Positions 8,793 through 17,594 of a stretch of DNA of 45,951 nt are shown here, one piece after another. The notes beneath the pieces are model-generated. The model was not told the origin of the DNA. It was given only the letters and a program-made list of their open reading frames with translations, and ran no database searches. Source of the DNA: Promethearchaeum sp. Lineage in GTDB: Archaea > Asgardarchaeota > Lokiarchaeia > Sigyniarchaeales > Promethearchaeaceae. Location of the stretch: contig JAUWOE010000003.1 of assembly GCA_030612265.1 (NCBI GenBank), positions 1 through 45,951 on the forward strand. The letters run 5' to 3'. The translations under genes and the position numbers were made by a program. Each line of letters starts with the position of its first letter. Position 1 is the stretch's first letter.

Positions 8793-8869
8793 AATTGGTC
8801 AAATGACTGTTTACAATAAACTTCGTGTAGACATGATGCATCTTGCAAAGATGATTTAATTGCCAATTT
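8793..8869 (+). promoter_or_regulatory. candidate SECIS element in the 3' region of hdrA
   Basis: About 60 bases after the hdrA stop, a stem-loop has the layout of a eukaryotic-type SECIS core. 5' UGAC (8804-8807) faces 3' UGAU (8834-8837), which allows the tandem G.A pairs of a kink-turn. Between them is a 7-bp helix (UGUUUAC 8808-8814 with GUAGACA 8827-8833, one G.U) and a 12-base apical loop beginning AA. A lower helix is possible from AAUUGG (8793-8798) and CCAAUU (8863-8868). A separate small hairpin, CATCTT/AAGATG, lies at 8839-8853, between the core and the 3' arm. The classical archaeal GAA/A SECIS bulge is not obvious. Fold and function are inferred by hand. Confidence 0.5.
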
Positions 8870-8906
8870 CCTTTTTTTCAATTACTATTTTTATTTTTTC
8901 CCATAA

Positions 8907-11825
8907 CTAAAAGGTCCATTCTCGAATATAAATGGCATTCACAGGGCAGTGGGATATGCATTTCGAGCAGTTATAACATTTCTCACCATCGATGGTTGCT
9001 TTTTTCAATTCCATTTCCTCGAATAATCCAACCTCTTTATTAATCAGCATAAAGGAAATTGCTTCGTGTTGACAAATTTTTTCGCAAGTTCCACATCCTA
9101 CGCATAGATCTTGATCCACGATAACTACTTTTTGGGTTTGTTTTATCATGGACGATGGGTAATTTAAAGGAATTGGCTGTTCAGTGTCCCAAACAGTCCA
9201 TTTCGGTCGAAGTGCCGATTTATCAGGGGATTGTATATTATCAAGGGGTATAAGGATCGTATCATCTCTGAAAAGTTGATGGGCTCGATGTAAAGCTCGC
9301 ATTTGCATTTTCACTTCATTGGAACCAATTTGAACAAAATCGTGATATTCCTCATCGGTACTGTTTACGAAGCTGGTTTCAGCCAAAATAAGACCATCCA
9401 CACTCTTTAGGATTGTATTCTCTTCTTGTTTGATTCGAAGATAGGTATCAAATAATTTTGGATTAAAATCAATTAAAACATTTGATTCGTTCAGATTATC
9501 TTTGTAATTATTACACATACAAAATTTATTGCGATCAATGTATCTGAAATTCGGATAAGATGTGTCAATGATAATTTTCAAGCGATAACCTGAAAGTTTC
9601 GCAATATTTATAATGGATTTAATTGAATCCAACCCAAAGATTTCTGTCCCAATTTTCACCATGCCGTCCCTGTCAATTTCAATTTCAATAAGATCATTTG
9701 TTCCCTCCTGGTTTGAGGTAAGGATCTCAGAAATTAGATTAGGATTCTTCGTTTTTCGATATTCAATAATTTTCTTTAAATCTGGTACTCGGTTTGATAT
9801 TTTTTCTCCTCGATAAACAAAATCATCCCAAGTGATAGGTTTTCCATATTGCAGAGAAGTTGCTTTTAAGGGGAGATTTCTTAGCTCAGTTATTTTAACA
9901 ATTGGAAATAAGGGAATTTTTTCCGCAATTTCCTGAGTACTCTTATAATTAAAACCAGCTGCCCCCATCTGCTTTGATAATTCACATATTATCTGCCAAT
10001 CGGGTTTAGCATCTTTAAAAGGTGAAACACTGGCATGAAAAAGTTGTTTTTTAAACTCAATATTCATGAGTGTTCCTGATGATTCGGGGAACGTGGTGAC
10101 TGGAAAAATAATATCCGCTTGATTTGAAAATTTCGAGGGAAATATATCTAAAAGTATAATGCTCTCCACACATTTGGCCAATTTGGGGGAAATTCTTTCA
10201 GTGGTAAATAGTAATTTGATTTTTTTTTCCTTGATTGCACTAAATACGAAATCTTCTGTTTGAGGGATAAATTGAAAAACCCCTTCTAAATTAGCCCGGG
10301 ATCGTAATGGAATCAAGTTAATGTTATGGTTATTGATGCAGAGATTGATTAAACTGGTGAGAATATTTGAAGTCGTTTGAGGACCAACAAGGATACTTCC
10401 TGTTCCTTCCTGAAATTCATCCAGTTTAGTAATAAGCTCTTCCTCCGAAAGCAATAATTCTTCATCAAACAACCATTTGGTTTCTGGCGCAATATCCATT
10501 GGAGAATGTTTTAAACAGATAATCTTTTTATTGAGATCCTTTGCCGCCTTAATATGAATTAAAAGGAGAGGATGGGAAACTTGAGGATTTGCATCCACCA
10601 AAAGAATCCAATCTGATCTGGAAATGTTATCAAACGAACGAGGAAGTGCGGTTATTTCTTTGAAATGTTCTAAGCAATTGTTATCACTAATCGTTGCGAC
10701 ATTTGATGTTTTTAATACTTCTGTCGCAAATTGATTTAAGATAAAGGCGCTCTCATTAGATAGATCCGGAGATGCTAAGACCGCAATTTCTTCTGGAGAA
10801 TATTTCCGAAGCATGTTGATACAGGCCGAGTATCCTTCAGTATACGTGATTGGTTTTAGAGTGTTCTCTATACGAATGAGAGGGGTATGAAAGTGAGTTT
10901 CATCTCTTTTGTTAAAGACAGGAACGCAAAACCGTCCGAAAACACATGCTTGACTCCTATTGATCGGTGTTTTTTTATTCGGAATTGTTTCAACGAGTTC
11001 TTTATTTTCCGTATAATAATCCAAACCACAACCAATCGAACAATGTCCACAAATTGATTCAACGAATACATCACGTTTTCGTGTCCAAGTCTGCATTATA
11101 GGGACGAGAACTCCGGTGGGACAAATATCAACACAAGCCCCACAGAATTGGCAGTTAGTTTCAATATGGAGCATATTCATAGGAGTAGATATCCTAAGTT
11201 CATGCCCCCGACCAAAAAAATCAATTGCATTTATTCCCCGTAGTTCCCCACAAACTCGCACACATTTACCACACAGAATACATAAATTGTAATGTCTTTC
11301 AAAGAAAGGGTCCAAATTTTCGATTTCATAGTTCTTGTATTCAAATTCTTGGGTCAAATCAGTAATTCCAATGTACTCGATAATTTCTCGTAGCTCACAA
11401 TCATTTTTTCGGGAACAGTTAAAACAACCAAATACACGTTTCTCTGGTTTTTCTTTAAATTGAGCAGAAAAATCTTCACATACCTCTTTATGTCCGCAAA
11501 CAATACAAGTATTCGGATGTTCGCTGATCATTAATTGTATAATATCTTTTCTCATGCGTTGAAGTTCGTCATCAATTGTAATGATATTCATACCAGGACT
11601 TGCAGGAGTAGAACAAGATGGTTTAATGGGACGAGGATCACCGACGATTTTAACAATACACAATCGGCATCCACCATAAGGAGTCATTCCATCAATATAG
11701 CATAGCCGGGGAATATAAATCCCTGCACGCTCGGCTGCCATAAGGATGGTTTCTCCTTTAACAAACTTAATTTCTTTCCCATCAATAATAAGCGATTGTG
11801 ATTGTGATTGTTTTTTTTTTTTCAT
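8907..11825 (-). CDS. nuoG: NuoG-like iron-sulfur subunit with C-terminal ferredoxin
   Basis: A 972-aa protein. The N-terminal [2Fe-2S] domain has C42, C53, C56 and C71; next come the His/Cys cluster region (HPNTCIVCGHKEVC), extra Cys (GCFNCSRKNDC), then CILCGKCVRVCGE and CQFCGACVDICP. From about residue 260 there is a molybdopterin-oxidoreductase-like domain opening with ICGHCSIGCG, but no clear catalytic Cys/Sec of formate dehydrogenase is seen, so it is probably structural as in NuoG. The end adds CVGCGTCEKICQ and CYNCSKCISHCP. It follows NuoE- and NuoF-like genes with stop and start adjacent (11825/11826), so it belongs to a soluble NAD(P)H-linked module of the NuoEFG/Hnd type, here likely coupled to Hdr. 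Confidence 0.88.
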   Translation of the reverse strand: MKKKKQSQSQSLIIDGKEIKFVKGETILMAAERAGIYIPRLCYIDGMTPYGGCRLCIVKIVGDPRPIKPSCSTPASPGMNIITIDDELQRMRKDIIQLMISEHPNTCIVCGHKEVCEDFSAQFKEKPEKRVFGCFNCSRKNDCELREIIEYIGITDLTQEFEYKNYEIENLDPFFERHYNLCILCGKCVRVCGELRGINAIDFFGRGHELRISTPMNMLHIETNCQFCGACVDICPTGVLVPIMQTWTRKRDVFVESICGHCSIGCGLDYYTENKELVETIPNKKTPINRSQACVFGRFCVPVFNKRDETHFHTPLIRIENTLKPITYTEGYSACINMLRKYSPEEIAVLASPDLSNESAFILNQFATEVLKTSNVATISDNNCLEHFKEITALPRSFDNISRSDWILLVDANPQVSHPLLLIHIKAAKDLNKKIICLKHSPMDIAPETKWLFDEELLLSEEELITKLDEFQEGTGSILVGPQTTSNILTSLINLCINNHNINLIPLRSRANLEGVFQFIPQTEDFVFSAIKEKKIKLLFTTERISPKLAKCVESIILLDIFPSKFSNQADIIFPVTTFPESSGTLMNIEFKKQLFHASVSPFKDAKPDWQIICELSKQMGAAGFNYKSTQEIAEKIPLFPIVKITELRNLPLKATSLQYGKPITWDDFVYRGEKISNRVPDLKKIIEYRKTKNPNLISEILTSNQEGTNDLIEIEIDRDGMVKIGTEIFGLDSIKSIINIAKLSGYRLKIIIDTSYPNFRYIDRNKFCMCNNYKDNLNESNVLIDFNPKLFDTYLRIKQEENTILKSVDGLILAETSFVNSTDEEYHDFVQIGSNEVKMQMRALHRAHQLFRDDTILIPLDNIQSPDKSALRPKWTVWDTEQPIPLNYPSSMIKQTQKVVIVDQDLCVGCGTCEKICQHEAISFMLINKEVGLFEEMELKKATIDGEKCYNCSKCISHCPVNAIYIREWTF

Positions 11826-13640
11826 CTACTTTCCCCCTGTTTTTTTATAGATTGCATTTTTATTACAAGAACTAAAACATAATCCACATTTAATGCAGAG
11901 ATTTGTATCTATTTGGAAAGTTTTCTTCAATTCCCCTTTAATTGCATTGACCGAACAACTTTTAGCACATAACCCGCACCCGATACATTTTTCTGGGGAT
12001 ATATGATATGTAATCAGATTTTTACAAACTAAAGCTGGACATATTCCTTTGATATGGGCTTCATATTCATCTCGGAAATATTTTAGGGTGCTAATGACCG
12101 GATTGGGGGAGGTTTGCCCTAAGCCACATAAACTGGCATTTTTAATTGTATAAGCCAGGGATTCTAATTCATCAAGATCTTCATAAGATCCTTGCCCCAT
12201 TACGATTTTATCGAGAATGTGAAGCATTTTCCGTGTACCAATTCGACACGGCACACATTTTCCACAAGATTCATTTTGAGTGAATTTAATAAAATAACGA
12301 GCCATATCAACTAAGCAAGTAGATTCGTCAAGGACTATTAAACCTCCACTCCCCATGATCGCTCCTAAAGTTGTGATTGATTTAAAATCTATTTGGGTGT
12401 CGATCATTTTCACATCTAAATATTGCTCAGGGATGCAGCCTCCGGAAGGACCCCCAATTTGAATAGCCTTAAATTTTTTTCCATTGGGACACCCCCCTCC
12501 GATATCATACACAACCCTTCGGATTGTGGTTCCCATTGGAATTTCAATTAATCCAGCGTTGTTAATATTCCCTGAGAGACACAAAATGGCGGTCCCAGAT
12601 GAATCTTTAGTTCCGATTTTTGAATAATTCTCTGCACCCATGGCAATTATCTTCGGGATGGTCGCCCAAGTTTTTACATTGTTAATATTCGTGGGTTTTC
12701 CCCATAATCCTGAATTTGCAGGATAAGGAGGGCGTGGACGTGGACTTCCTCTATGACCTAAAATTGAGCTCATAAGCGCGGTTTCTTCTCCACAAACAAA
12801 AGCACCTGCCCCTTTTCTGACTTGAATATCAAATTTCAGACCAGAATCTAAAATATTATCGCTTAAATATCCGTACTTCCTTGCTTGTTCAATAGCTTTA
12901 GCTATCCGTGAAGCCGCCAGGGGTTTTTCAGCCCGAACATATACAAATCCAGATGTCGCACCGGTTGCATACGCACCGATAATCATTCCCTCGATAACCG
13001 ATTGTGGATCACTTTCCATAATAGTGCGATCCATAAATGCACCGGGATCACCTTCATCACCATTACATATCAAATATTTTGGGGTGTTTGTTTCTTGTGC
13101 GAGAAATGACCACTTCAATCCTGTCGGAAATCCAGCACCTCCTTTTCCACGAAGTCGAGAAGTCTTGATTTCCTTGATTACTTGTTCCGGTTTCATTTTC
13201 AAGACTTTTTTAAGGGATTCGTATCCTCCCACAGCTAAATAATCTTCAATGTCTTCGGGATTAATTTTACCACAGTGATTTGTAGTAATAGATACTTGAT
13301 GCTTGTAAAAATTAATGTCATCTCGTTTTTGCACGATCTTTTTAGTCACAGGATCTTTGTATGTGAGTTCTTCAACGATTTTTCCCCCAATAAGATGCTG
13401 TTCGATGATTTTTTTTACATCAGTTTTTTTTAGATATACATACAACACACCTTCTGGATTGATCAACAACCTAGGTCCAGTCTGGCAGAAACCATGACAC
13501 CCAGTTGGTTTAACTTTCACAGTTTTATCGAGATTATACTCTTTAATGCACTTTACTAATTCATCATGAATTTCTTGCCCACCTAGTGAATTACAACCAG
13601 TACTGCAGCATACAATGATTTCTTTCATATTCTTTTTCAT
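11826..13640 (-). CDS. nuoF: NuoF-like NAD(P)H-binding flavoprotein subunit
   Basis: A 604-aa NuoF/HndC-type subunit. Residues 1-95 are a thioredoxin-like [2Fe-2S] domain (CSTGCNSLGG, CHGFCQTGP). The FMN/NAD core shows GRGGAGFPTGLKW, GDEGDPGAFMDR and GAGAFVCGEETALM; the [4Fe-4S] site shows ESCGKCVPCRIGT with a later SLCGLG. The C-terminus adds two ferredoxin motifs, CIGCGLCAKSC and CIKCGLCFSSC. It would oxidise NADH or NADPH through FMN and pass electrons to the NuoG-like partner. It lies between the NuoE- and NuoG-like genes on the minus strand with almost no spacing. There is no membrane complex I gene nearby, so this is a soluble module. Confidence 0.93.
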   Translation of the reverse strand: MKKNMKEIIVCCSTGCNSLGGQEIHDELVKCIKEYNLDKTVKVKPTGCHGFCQTGPRLLINPEGVLYVYLKKTDVKKIIEQHLIGGKIVEELTYKDPVTKKIVQKRDDINFYKHQVSITTNHCGKINPEDIEDYLAVGGYESLKKVLKMKPEQVIKEIKTSRLRGKGGAGFPTGLKWSFLAQETNTPKYLICNGDEGDPGAFMDRTIMESDPQSVIEGMIIGAYATGATSGFVYVRAEKPLAASRIAKAIEQARKYGYLSDNILDSGLKFDIQVRKGAGAFVCGEETALMSSILGHRGSPRPRPPYPANSGLWGKPTNINNVKTWATIPKIIAMGAENYSKIGTKDSSGTAILCLSGNINNAGLIEIPMGTTIRRVVYDIGGGCPNGKKFKAIQIGGPSGGCIPEQYLDVKMIDTQIDFKSITTLGAIMGSGGLIVLDESTCLVDMARYFIKFTQNESCGKCVPCRIGTRKMLHILDKIVMGQGSYEDLDELESLAYTIKNASLCGLGQTSPNPVISTLKYFRDEYEAHIKGICPALVCKNLITYHISPEKCIGCGLCAKSCSVNAIKGELKKTFQIDTNLCIKCGLCFSSCNKNAIYKKTGGK

Positions 13641-13665
13641 GGGAATAGCCAGATTATTTTTTTTT

Positions 13666-13740
13666 ACTTATTTTACTTTTTTTACTTTTTTTACTTTTTT
13701 ACTTTTTTTTACTTTTTTACTTTTTTTTACTTTTCTATTC
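13666..13740 (+). repeat. T-rich tandem repeat in nuoE 3' end
   Basis: Tandem units of acttttttt-type sequence (for example tttttacttttttttac), giving on the minus strand the codons for repeated Lys-Val-Lys-Lys and Lys-Ser-Lys-Lys. The run length and imperfect unit size suggest slippage; small length differences between strains would change the tail or its frame. Confidence 0.7.
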
Positions 13741-14255
13741 TTTTTCATGGGGATAGACATTTTACGATATTTATTCAAAATTCTCCGTAATTTTGCCGGA
13801 GTTAGATTGCCATAGACATCTTTATTTATAAAAACCACAGGAGCAATTGCGCAACATCCGAAACACGACACTTTTTCTAAAGAAAATAATTTATCTGTAG
13901 TAGTTTCAGCAGGTCTAATACCTAATTCGTTAGTAATGAATTCTTCTAATAACATAGATCCTTTGACATGACATGCTGTCCCATCGCATATTTGAATTAT
14001 ATATTTGCCTCTTTGATGAAATTTAAATTGTGCATAAAAAGTAGCGATTCCATACATTTTTCCGAGGGGAATGCCTATTTCTTCCGAAAGGTGTTCAACC
14101 ACCTCGAAAGATAAATACCCAAATGTCTCTTGGACAGATTGCAAAATGGTCAACGCGTTTCCATCGTTCTCCATATAATCTCGAATAATTTTCTCTATTT
14201 TTGTTTTATCAATGTCAGACATATGTGGTTTTTCTTGGTCGTTCATCTCGTTCAT
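13668..14255 (-). CDS. nuoE: NuoE-like [2Fe-2S] subunit with lysine-rich tail
   Basis: NuoE/HndA-type subunit, 195 aa. The [2Fe-2S] ligands are in ICDGTACHVKG and VSCFGCCAIAP. The core ends near KLRRILNKYRKM, and after that a tail of about 25 residues consists of repeats such as KKSKKVKK, encoded by a slippage-prone ttacttttt repeat (about 13666-13740). The start ATG at 14255 has AAGGAG eight bases upstream. It is the second gene of the minus-strand operon HdrD-like, NuoE, NuoF, NuoG. The tail is not part of the normal family and may be a disordered addition or a repeat expansion. Confidence 0.9.
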   Translation of the reverse strand: MNEMNDQEKPHMSDIDKTKIEKIIRDYMENDGNALTILQSVQETFGYLSFEVVEHLSEEIGIPLGKMYGIATFYAQFKFHQRGKYIIQICDGTACHVKGSMLLEEFITNELGIRPAETTTDKLFSLEKVSCFGCCAIAPVVFINKDVYGNLTPAKLRRILNKYRKMSIPMKKNRKVKKSKKVKKSKKVKKVKKVK

Positions 14256-14309
14256 TTGTTCAACTCCTTAGTTTTTCTGGGACTCCTTGGTGATTCCTTG
14301 GTGAATTTT

Positions 14310-15569
14310 TCAAATCAACATGAAATATTTTGCGAGAAATGTTGATAAATCAATTAATTTCGGTAAATGCTTTGAATCTTTGCCATTAAGTTTCTGGTTG
14401 TTCTGGATGTCTATGGAAACTTCTTTCAGATAACAGTTATAATGAACAATACATTTAGGGCAAGTTGTGATAATATACTCTGCTCCTATATCCATCGCTT
14501 CTTCTATTCGGAGCTCCCTTAAAATTTTCTTTTCGGAATTGCAATCAATAAACGATGATACACCACAACAGAAAGAGGATGATCGATTATGTTTCATTTC
14601 TAAATAGGTTATCCCTGGTAATGTGGATAAAATTTGTCTTGGAGGTTCATAGATATTACCCAATCGTCCAAGGCGGCATGGATCATGATAGGTTACTTTC
14701 ATTTTTAATGGATGCATGATATTTTTTTTGAGTAAATTGCTCTGGATAATGTACTCGCTGAAATGGAGAACTTTGAAATCACAACCAAGCACTAATTTGG
14801 GATACACATATTTCCACATATAATAACCTTCTGCACATTCTGTAACGATGGTTTTAACTCCCGCTTCTTTAAATTTTTGAACGTTGAATTCGGCTAATCT
14901 TTTTGTATTTTCTGTATCTCCCATCCAATAAAGGTCATGTCCACAACATTTCGTCTCTAATACAACGGGTACGACATCATTTAGATTGAGAAGTTTTATT
15001 GCCCCTCGGGCAATATCAGTAAATTCTTGGTTAGGTATTTCAAATAAATTTTCCATAAATTGAAAACATCCCAAGAAAAAGCCAATTTCACCCGTATTAG
15101 TAATTTTTACTGAAGGATCTGATTGAATAAAATCAATTCGATTGATTACTGGTTCGGATTGACTATGAAGGGTGGAATTTAGTTGCATCATCGACTGATG
15201 CGTACAATGTTGTTGAAGCACTTGTCCATTGAGCTTATTTTGGAAAGAATATTCCCGTAATATACGGATGATCTCTAATAGATTCATCCCTTCATCTGGT
15301 TTTGACATTGGACACTCTTGCATACATTGTTGGCAGGTAAGACATTTATACAAATCTTCATTATTAACCAAAAAAGACTTAATATCTTTCAGTCCATTCT
15401 GTCTTAATTGAGTTAAGAAGTATCTAGGTGAGAAATCTTTCATTAGATTCAGAGGACATACAGTACTGCAAGCATTGCATGTATAACAGTAGATCGTAAT
15501 ATCCAACAGTTTCTTCAAATCATATAATATATTGTTTCCGCTCAAATTTGTGCTTCCTTGAAAATTCAT
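14310..15569 (-). CDS. HdrD-like iron-sulfur protein (HdrC and HdrB parts fused)
   Basis: A 419-aa protein with two [4Fe-4S] motifs near the N-terminus (CYTCNACSTVCP and CLTCQQCMQECP) and a CCG-type C-terminal half. The second CCG domain is complete: Cys in HDPCRLG, FCCGVSS and CPKC. The first has FLGCFQF and KCCGHD, but the closing CxxC is CAEG, so it lacks one Cys. This suggests one canonical catalytic cluster, as in parts of the HdrD/GlpC family. It is the first gene of the minus-strand operon with NuoE/F/G-like subunits and lies 47 bases from the divergent all-Cys hdrA, so it probably takes electrons within the same complex. The acceptor is unknown. Confidence 0.85.
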   Translation of the reverse strand: MNFQGSTNLSGNNILYDLKKLLDITIYCYTCNACSTVCPLNLMKDFSPRYFLTQLRQNGLKDIKSFLVNNEDLYKCLTCQQCMQECPMSKPDEGMNLLEIIRILREYSFQNKLNGQVLQQHCTHQSMMQLNSTLHSQSEPVINRIDFIQSDPSVKITNTGEIGFFLGCFQFMENLFEIPNQEFTDIARGAIKLLNLNDVVPVVLETKCCGHDLYWMGDTENTKRLAEFNVQKFKEAGVKTIVTECAEGYYMWKYVYPKLVLGCDFKVLHFSEYIIQSNLLKKNIMHPLKMKVTYHDPCRLGRLGNIYEPPRQILSTLPGITYLEMKHNRSSSFCCGVSSFIDCNSEKKILRELRIEEAMDIGAEYIITTCPKCIVHYNCYLKEVSIDIQNNQKLNGKDSKHLPKLIDLSTFLAKYFMLI

Positions 15570-15616
15570 ATTTTTAGTTTATTAATATTTATTTGTGGTA
15601 ACATTTAATAGCATAT
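15570..15616. promoter_or_regulatory. divergent promoter between HdrD-like operon and hdrA
   Basis: Only 47 bases separate two divergent starts. The region is almost pure A/T (for example ttattaatatttatttg), so TATA elements for both directions must overlap here. The shared promoter suggests joint control of the HdrD/NuoEFG-like operon and the hdrA-mvhD pair. Confidence 0.45.
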
Positions 15617-17593
15617 ATGATCGAGTTACAGAAAAAAATTAGAATTGGTGTTTATATTTGTCACTGCGGTTTGAATATTGGGGGTGTTGTAAATATCGAT
15701 CACTTAATTGAATTTGTAAAAACACTGCCCTTTGTTTCAGTAGCTCGACAATACAAATTTTTTTGCTCTGAAGTTGGACAAAACATGATTGCGGCCGACA
15801 TTGAGGATAATTTAGTAAATCGAGTGGTGGTGGCAGCATGTAGTCCCCGTATGCATGAGCCCACCTTTCGTCAGGTGTTGATCTCAGCCGGATTAAATCC
15901 ATATTATTTTGTTCAAGCCAATATTCGAGAACATGCCACTTGGGTCCATATGTATGATCCCAATGGAGCGACTCGTATTGCAAAGGATCATCTTCGTATG
16001 CAGATCGGAAAAGCTGCAGAATTAAAAGCGCTTTATCCACAGAAGGTAAAAGTTTTACCGTCATCCCTTGTTATTGGTGCAGGTATTTCGGGAATAAATT
16101 CTGCAATTGAATTGGCCACTCAAGGTTATCAAGTCTATTTAGTAGAACGAGATCTCACTATTGGAGGGCATATGGCTCAACTGGATAAAACTTTTCCAAC
16201 GATGGATTGTTCTGCGTGTATTTTGACTCCAAAAATGGTCGAAATCTCCCGAAATCCAAAAGTCAAAATCTTATCCTACTCAGAAGTCGAAAAAATCGAT
16301 GGGTATGTAGGTAATTTTCAAGTTACTATTCGGCAAAAAGCCCATTATGTTGATCAAGAAAAATGCACCGGATGTGGTGCTTGTGTTCAATACTGCCCCG
16401 TTTCAGTAGGTAATGAATTTGACTTAGGGATGACCTCACGTAAGGCAATTTACATCCCTTTTCCTCAAGCAGTGCCTGCAAAATATACGATTGATATAAA
16501 ACATTGTATTAATTGTGGAATTTGTGCTCGTTCAGATGTATGTGAACCTGATGCGATTAAGATTGACGATGAAGATAAGATAATAGAAATTAATGTCGGA
16601 ACAATCATTGTTACTACAGGATATGATGTAATTAATCCTCGATATTTGCACAATTATGGATATGGCAAATACGAAAATGTAATTGATGGACTTCAAATGG
16701 AGCGACTTTTAAATAGCACGGGACCGACGTTGGGCAAACCGGTACGTCCTTCAGATAGTAAAGCCCCTCATTCTATCGCGTGGATCCAATGTGTAGGAAG
16801 TCGGGATAATCGTGCAGGTCGTCATTCCTATTGTAGCCGTGTATGTTGTTTATATGCCATTAAACAAGCTCGCCAATATAAAGAAAAACATCCAGAAGCT
16901 GATATTTATATTTTTTATATCGATATTCGCGCATTTGGAAAAGGATATGAAGAGTTTTATGAAAGTGCTGCCCGAGATTATCGAATAAAGTTCATTCGTG
17001 GAAGAGTATCTGAATTAGCAGAAGACCCCGATGATAAATCCATAATAATTCGAGGGGAAGATACATTATTAGGACAACTCCTCGAAATTCAAGTAGATAT
17101 GGTGGTATTATCCGTAGGTTTGGAATGTAGACACGATGCAGAACAGTTGAGTGCATTATTAACGATTCAATGTTCAGCAGATGGCTTTTTTTTGGAAGCT
17201 CACCCGAAATTGCGACCAGTCGATAGTTTAACAGAAGGTATATTCATTGGAGGGGCGGCTCAAGGGCCTAAAGATATTCCAGATGCGGTAGCCCAAGCAA
17301 AAGCTGCTGCAGCTAGTGCTGCCTCGTTGATGGCTCAAAAAGAGATTGAAGTGGAACCTTATTTTTCATTCGTACAAAATGGATTGTGCTCCGGATGTCG
17401 GTCGTGTATCGAACAATGTCCATTTGGAGCGATTACATTTAATACATCCATAAATAAAGCGGAAATAAATAGTATCAAATGTAAAGGATGTGGAACTTGT
17501 GTGTCTACTTGTCCAAGCAATGCCATAATCCAGAATCATTTCTCTAAGCCACAACTAATGGCAATAATTAAAGCAGTTTTAGGAGAGGTTTAA
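15617..17593 (+). CDS. hdrA: heterodisulfide reductase subunit A (cysteine form)
   Basis: A 658-aa HdrA without in-frame stops. Motifs in order: N-terminal CHCG (15-18), FAD-binding VIGAGISGINSAIELA, GGHMAQLDKTFP, DCSAC (197-201), ferredoxin motifs CTGCGACVQYCP and CINCGICARSDVCEP, and the C-terminal pair CSGCRSCIEQCP and CKGCGTCVSTCP. It is the flavin-containing electron-bifurcating subunit. Cys17 and Cys201 are the positions where the paralogue at 6751-8742 has UGA. MvhD follows directly (TTG at 17595), so electrons probably enter through MvhD. It is divergent from the HdrD/NuoEFG-like operon, which likely supplies the NAD(P)H partner. Confidence 0.95.
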   Translation: MIELQKKIRIGVYICHCGLNIGGVVNIDHLIEFVKTLPFVSVARQYKFFCSEVGQNMIAADIEDNLVNRVVVAACSPRMHEPTFRQVLISAGLNPYYFVQANIREHATWVHMYDPNGATRIAKDHLRMQIGKAAELKALYPQKVKVLPSSLVIGAGISGINSAIELATQGYQVYLVERDLTIGGHMAQLDKTFPTMDCSACILTPKMVEISRNPKVKILSYSEVEKIDGYVGNFQVTIRQKAHYVDQEKCTGCGACVQYCPVSVGNEFDLGMTSRKAIYIPFPQAVPAKYTIDIKHCINCGICARSDVCEPDAIKIDDEDKIIEINVGTIIVTTGYDVINPRYLHNYGYGKYENVIDGLQMERLLNSTGPTLGKPVRPSDSKAPHSIAWIQCVGSRDNRAGRHSYCSRVCCLYAIKQARQYKEKHPEADIYIFYIDIRAFGKGYEEFYESAARDYRIKFIRGRVSELAEDPDDKSIIIRGEDTLLGQLLEIQVDMVVLSVGLECRHDAEQLSALLTIQCSADGFFLEAHPKLRPVDSLTEGIFIGGAAQGPKDIPDAVAQAKAAAASAASLMAQKEIEVEPYFSFVQNGLCSGCRSCIEQCPFGAITFNTSINKAEINSIKCKGCGTCVSTCPSNAIIQNHFSKPQLMAIIKAVLGEV

Positions 17594-17594
17594 T

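Noticed and set aside
13660-13745. CRISPR or regulatory repeat array
   Set aside because: The repeats are short T-rich slippage units inside the nuoE coding frame, without spacers.
14280-14312. Selenocysteine readthrough at the TGA stop of the HdrD-like protein
   Set aside because: The codons after the TGA match no family extension and soon meet another stop; the protein ends at a normal length.
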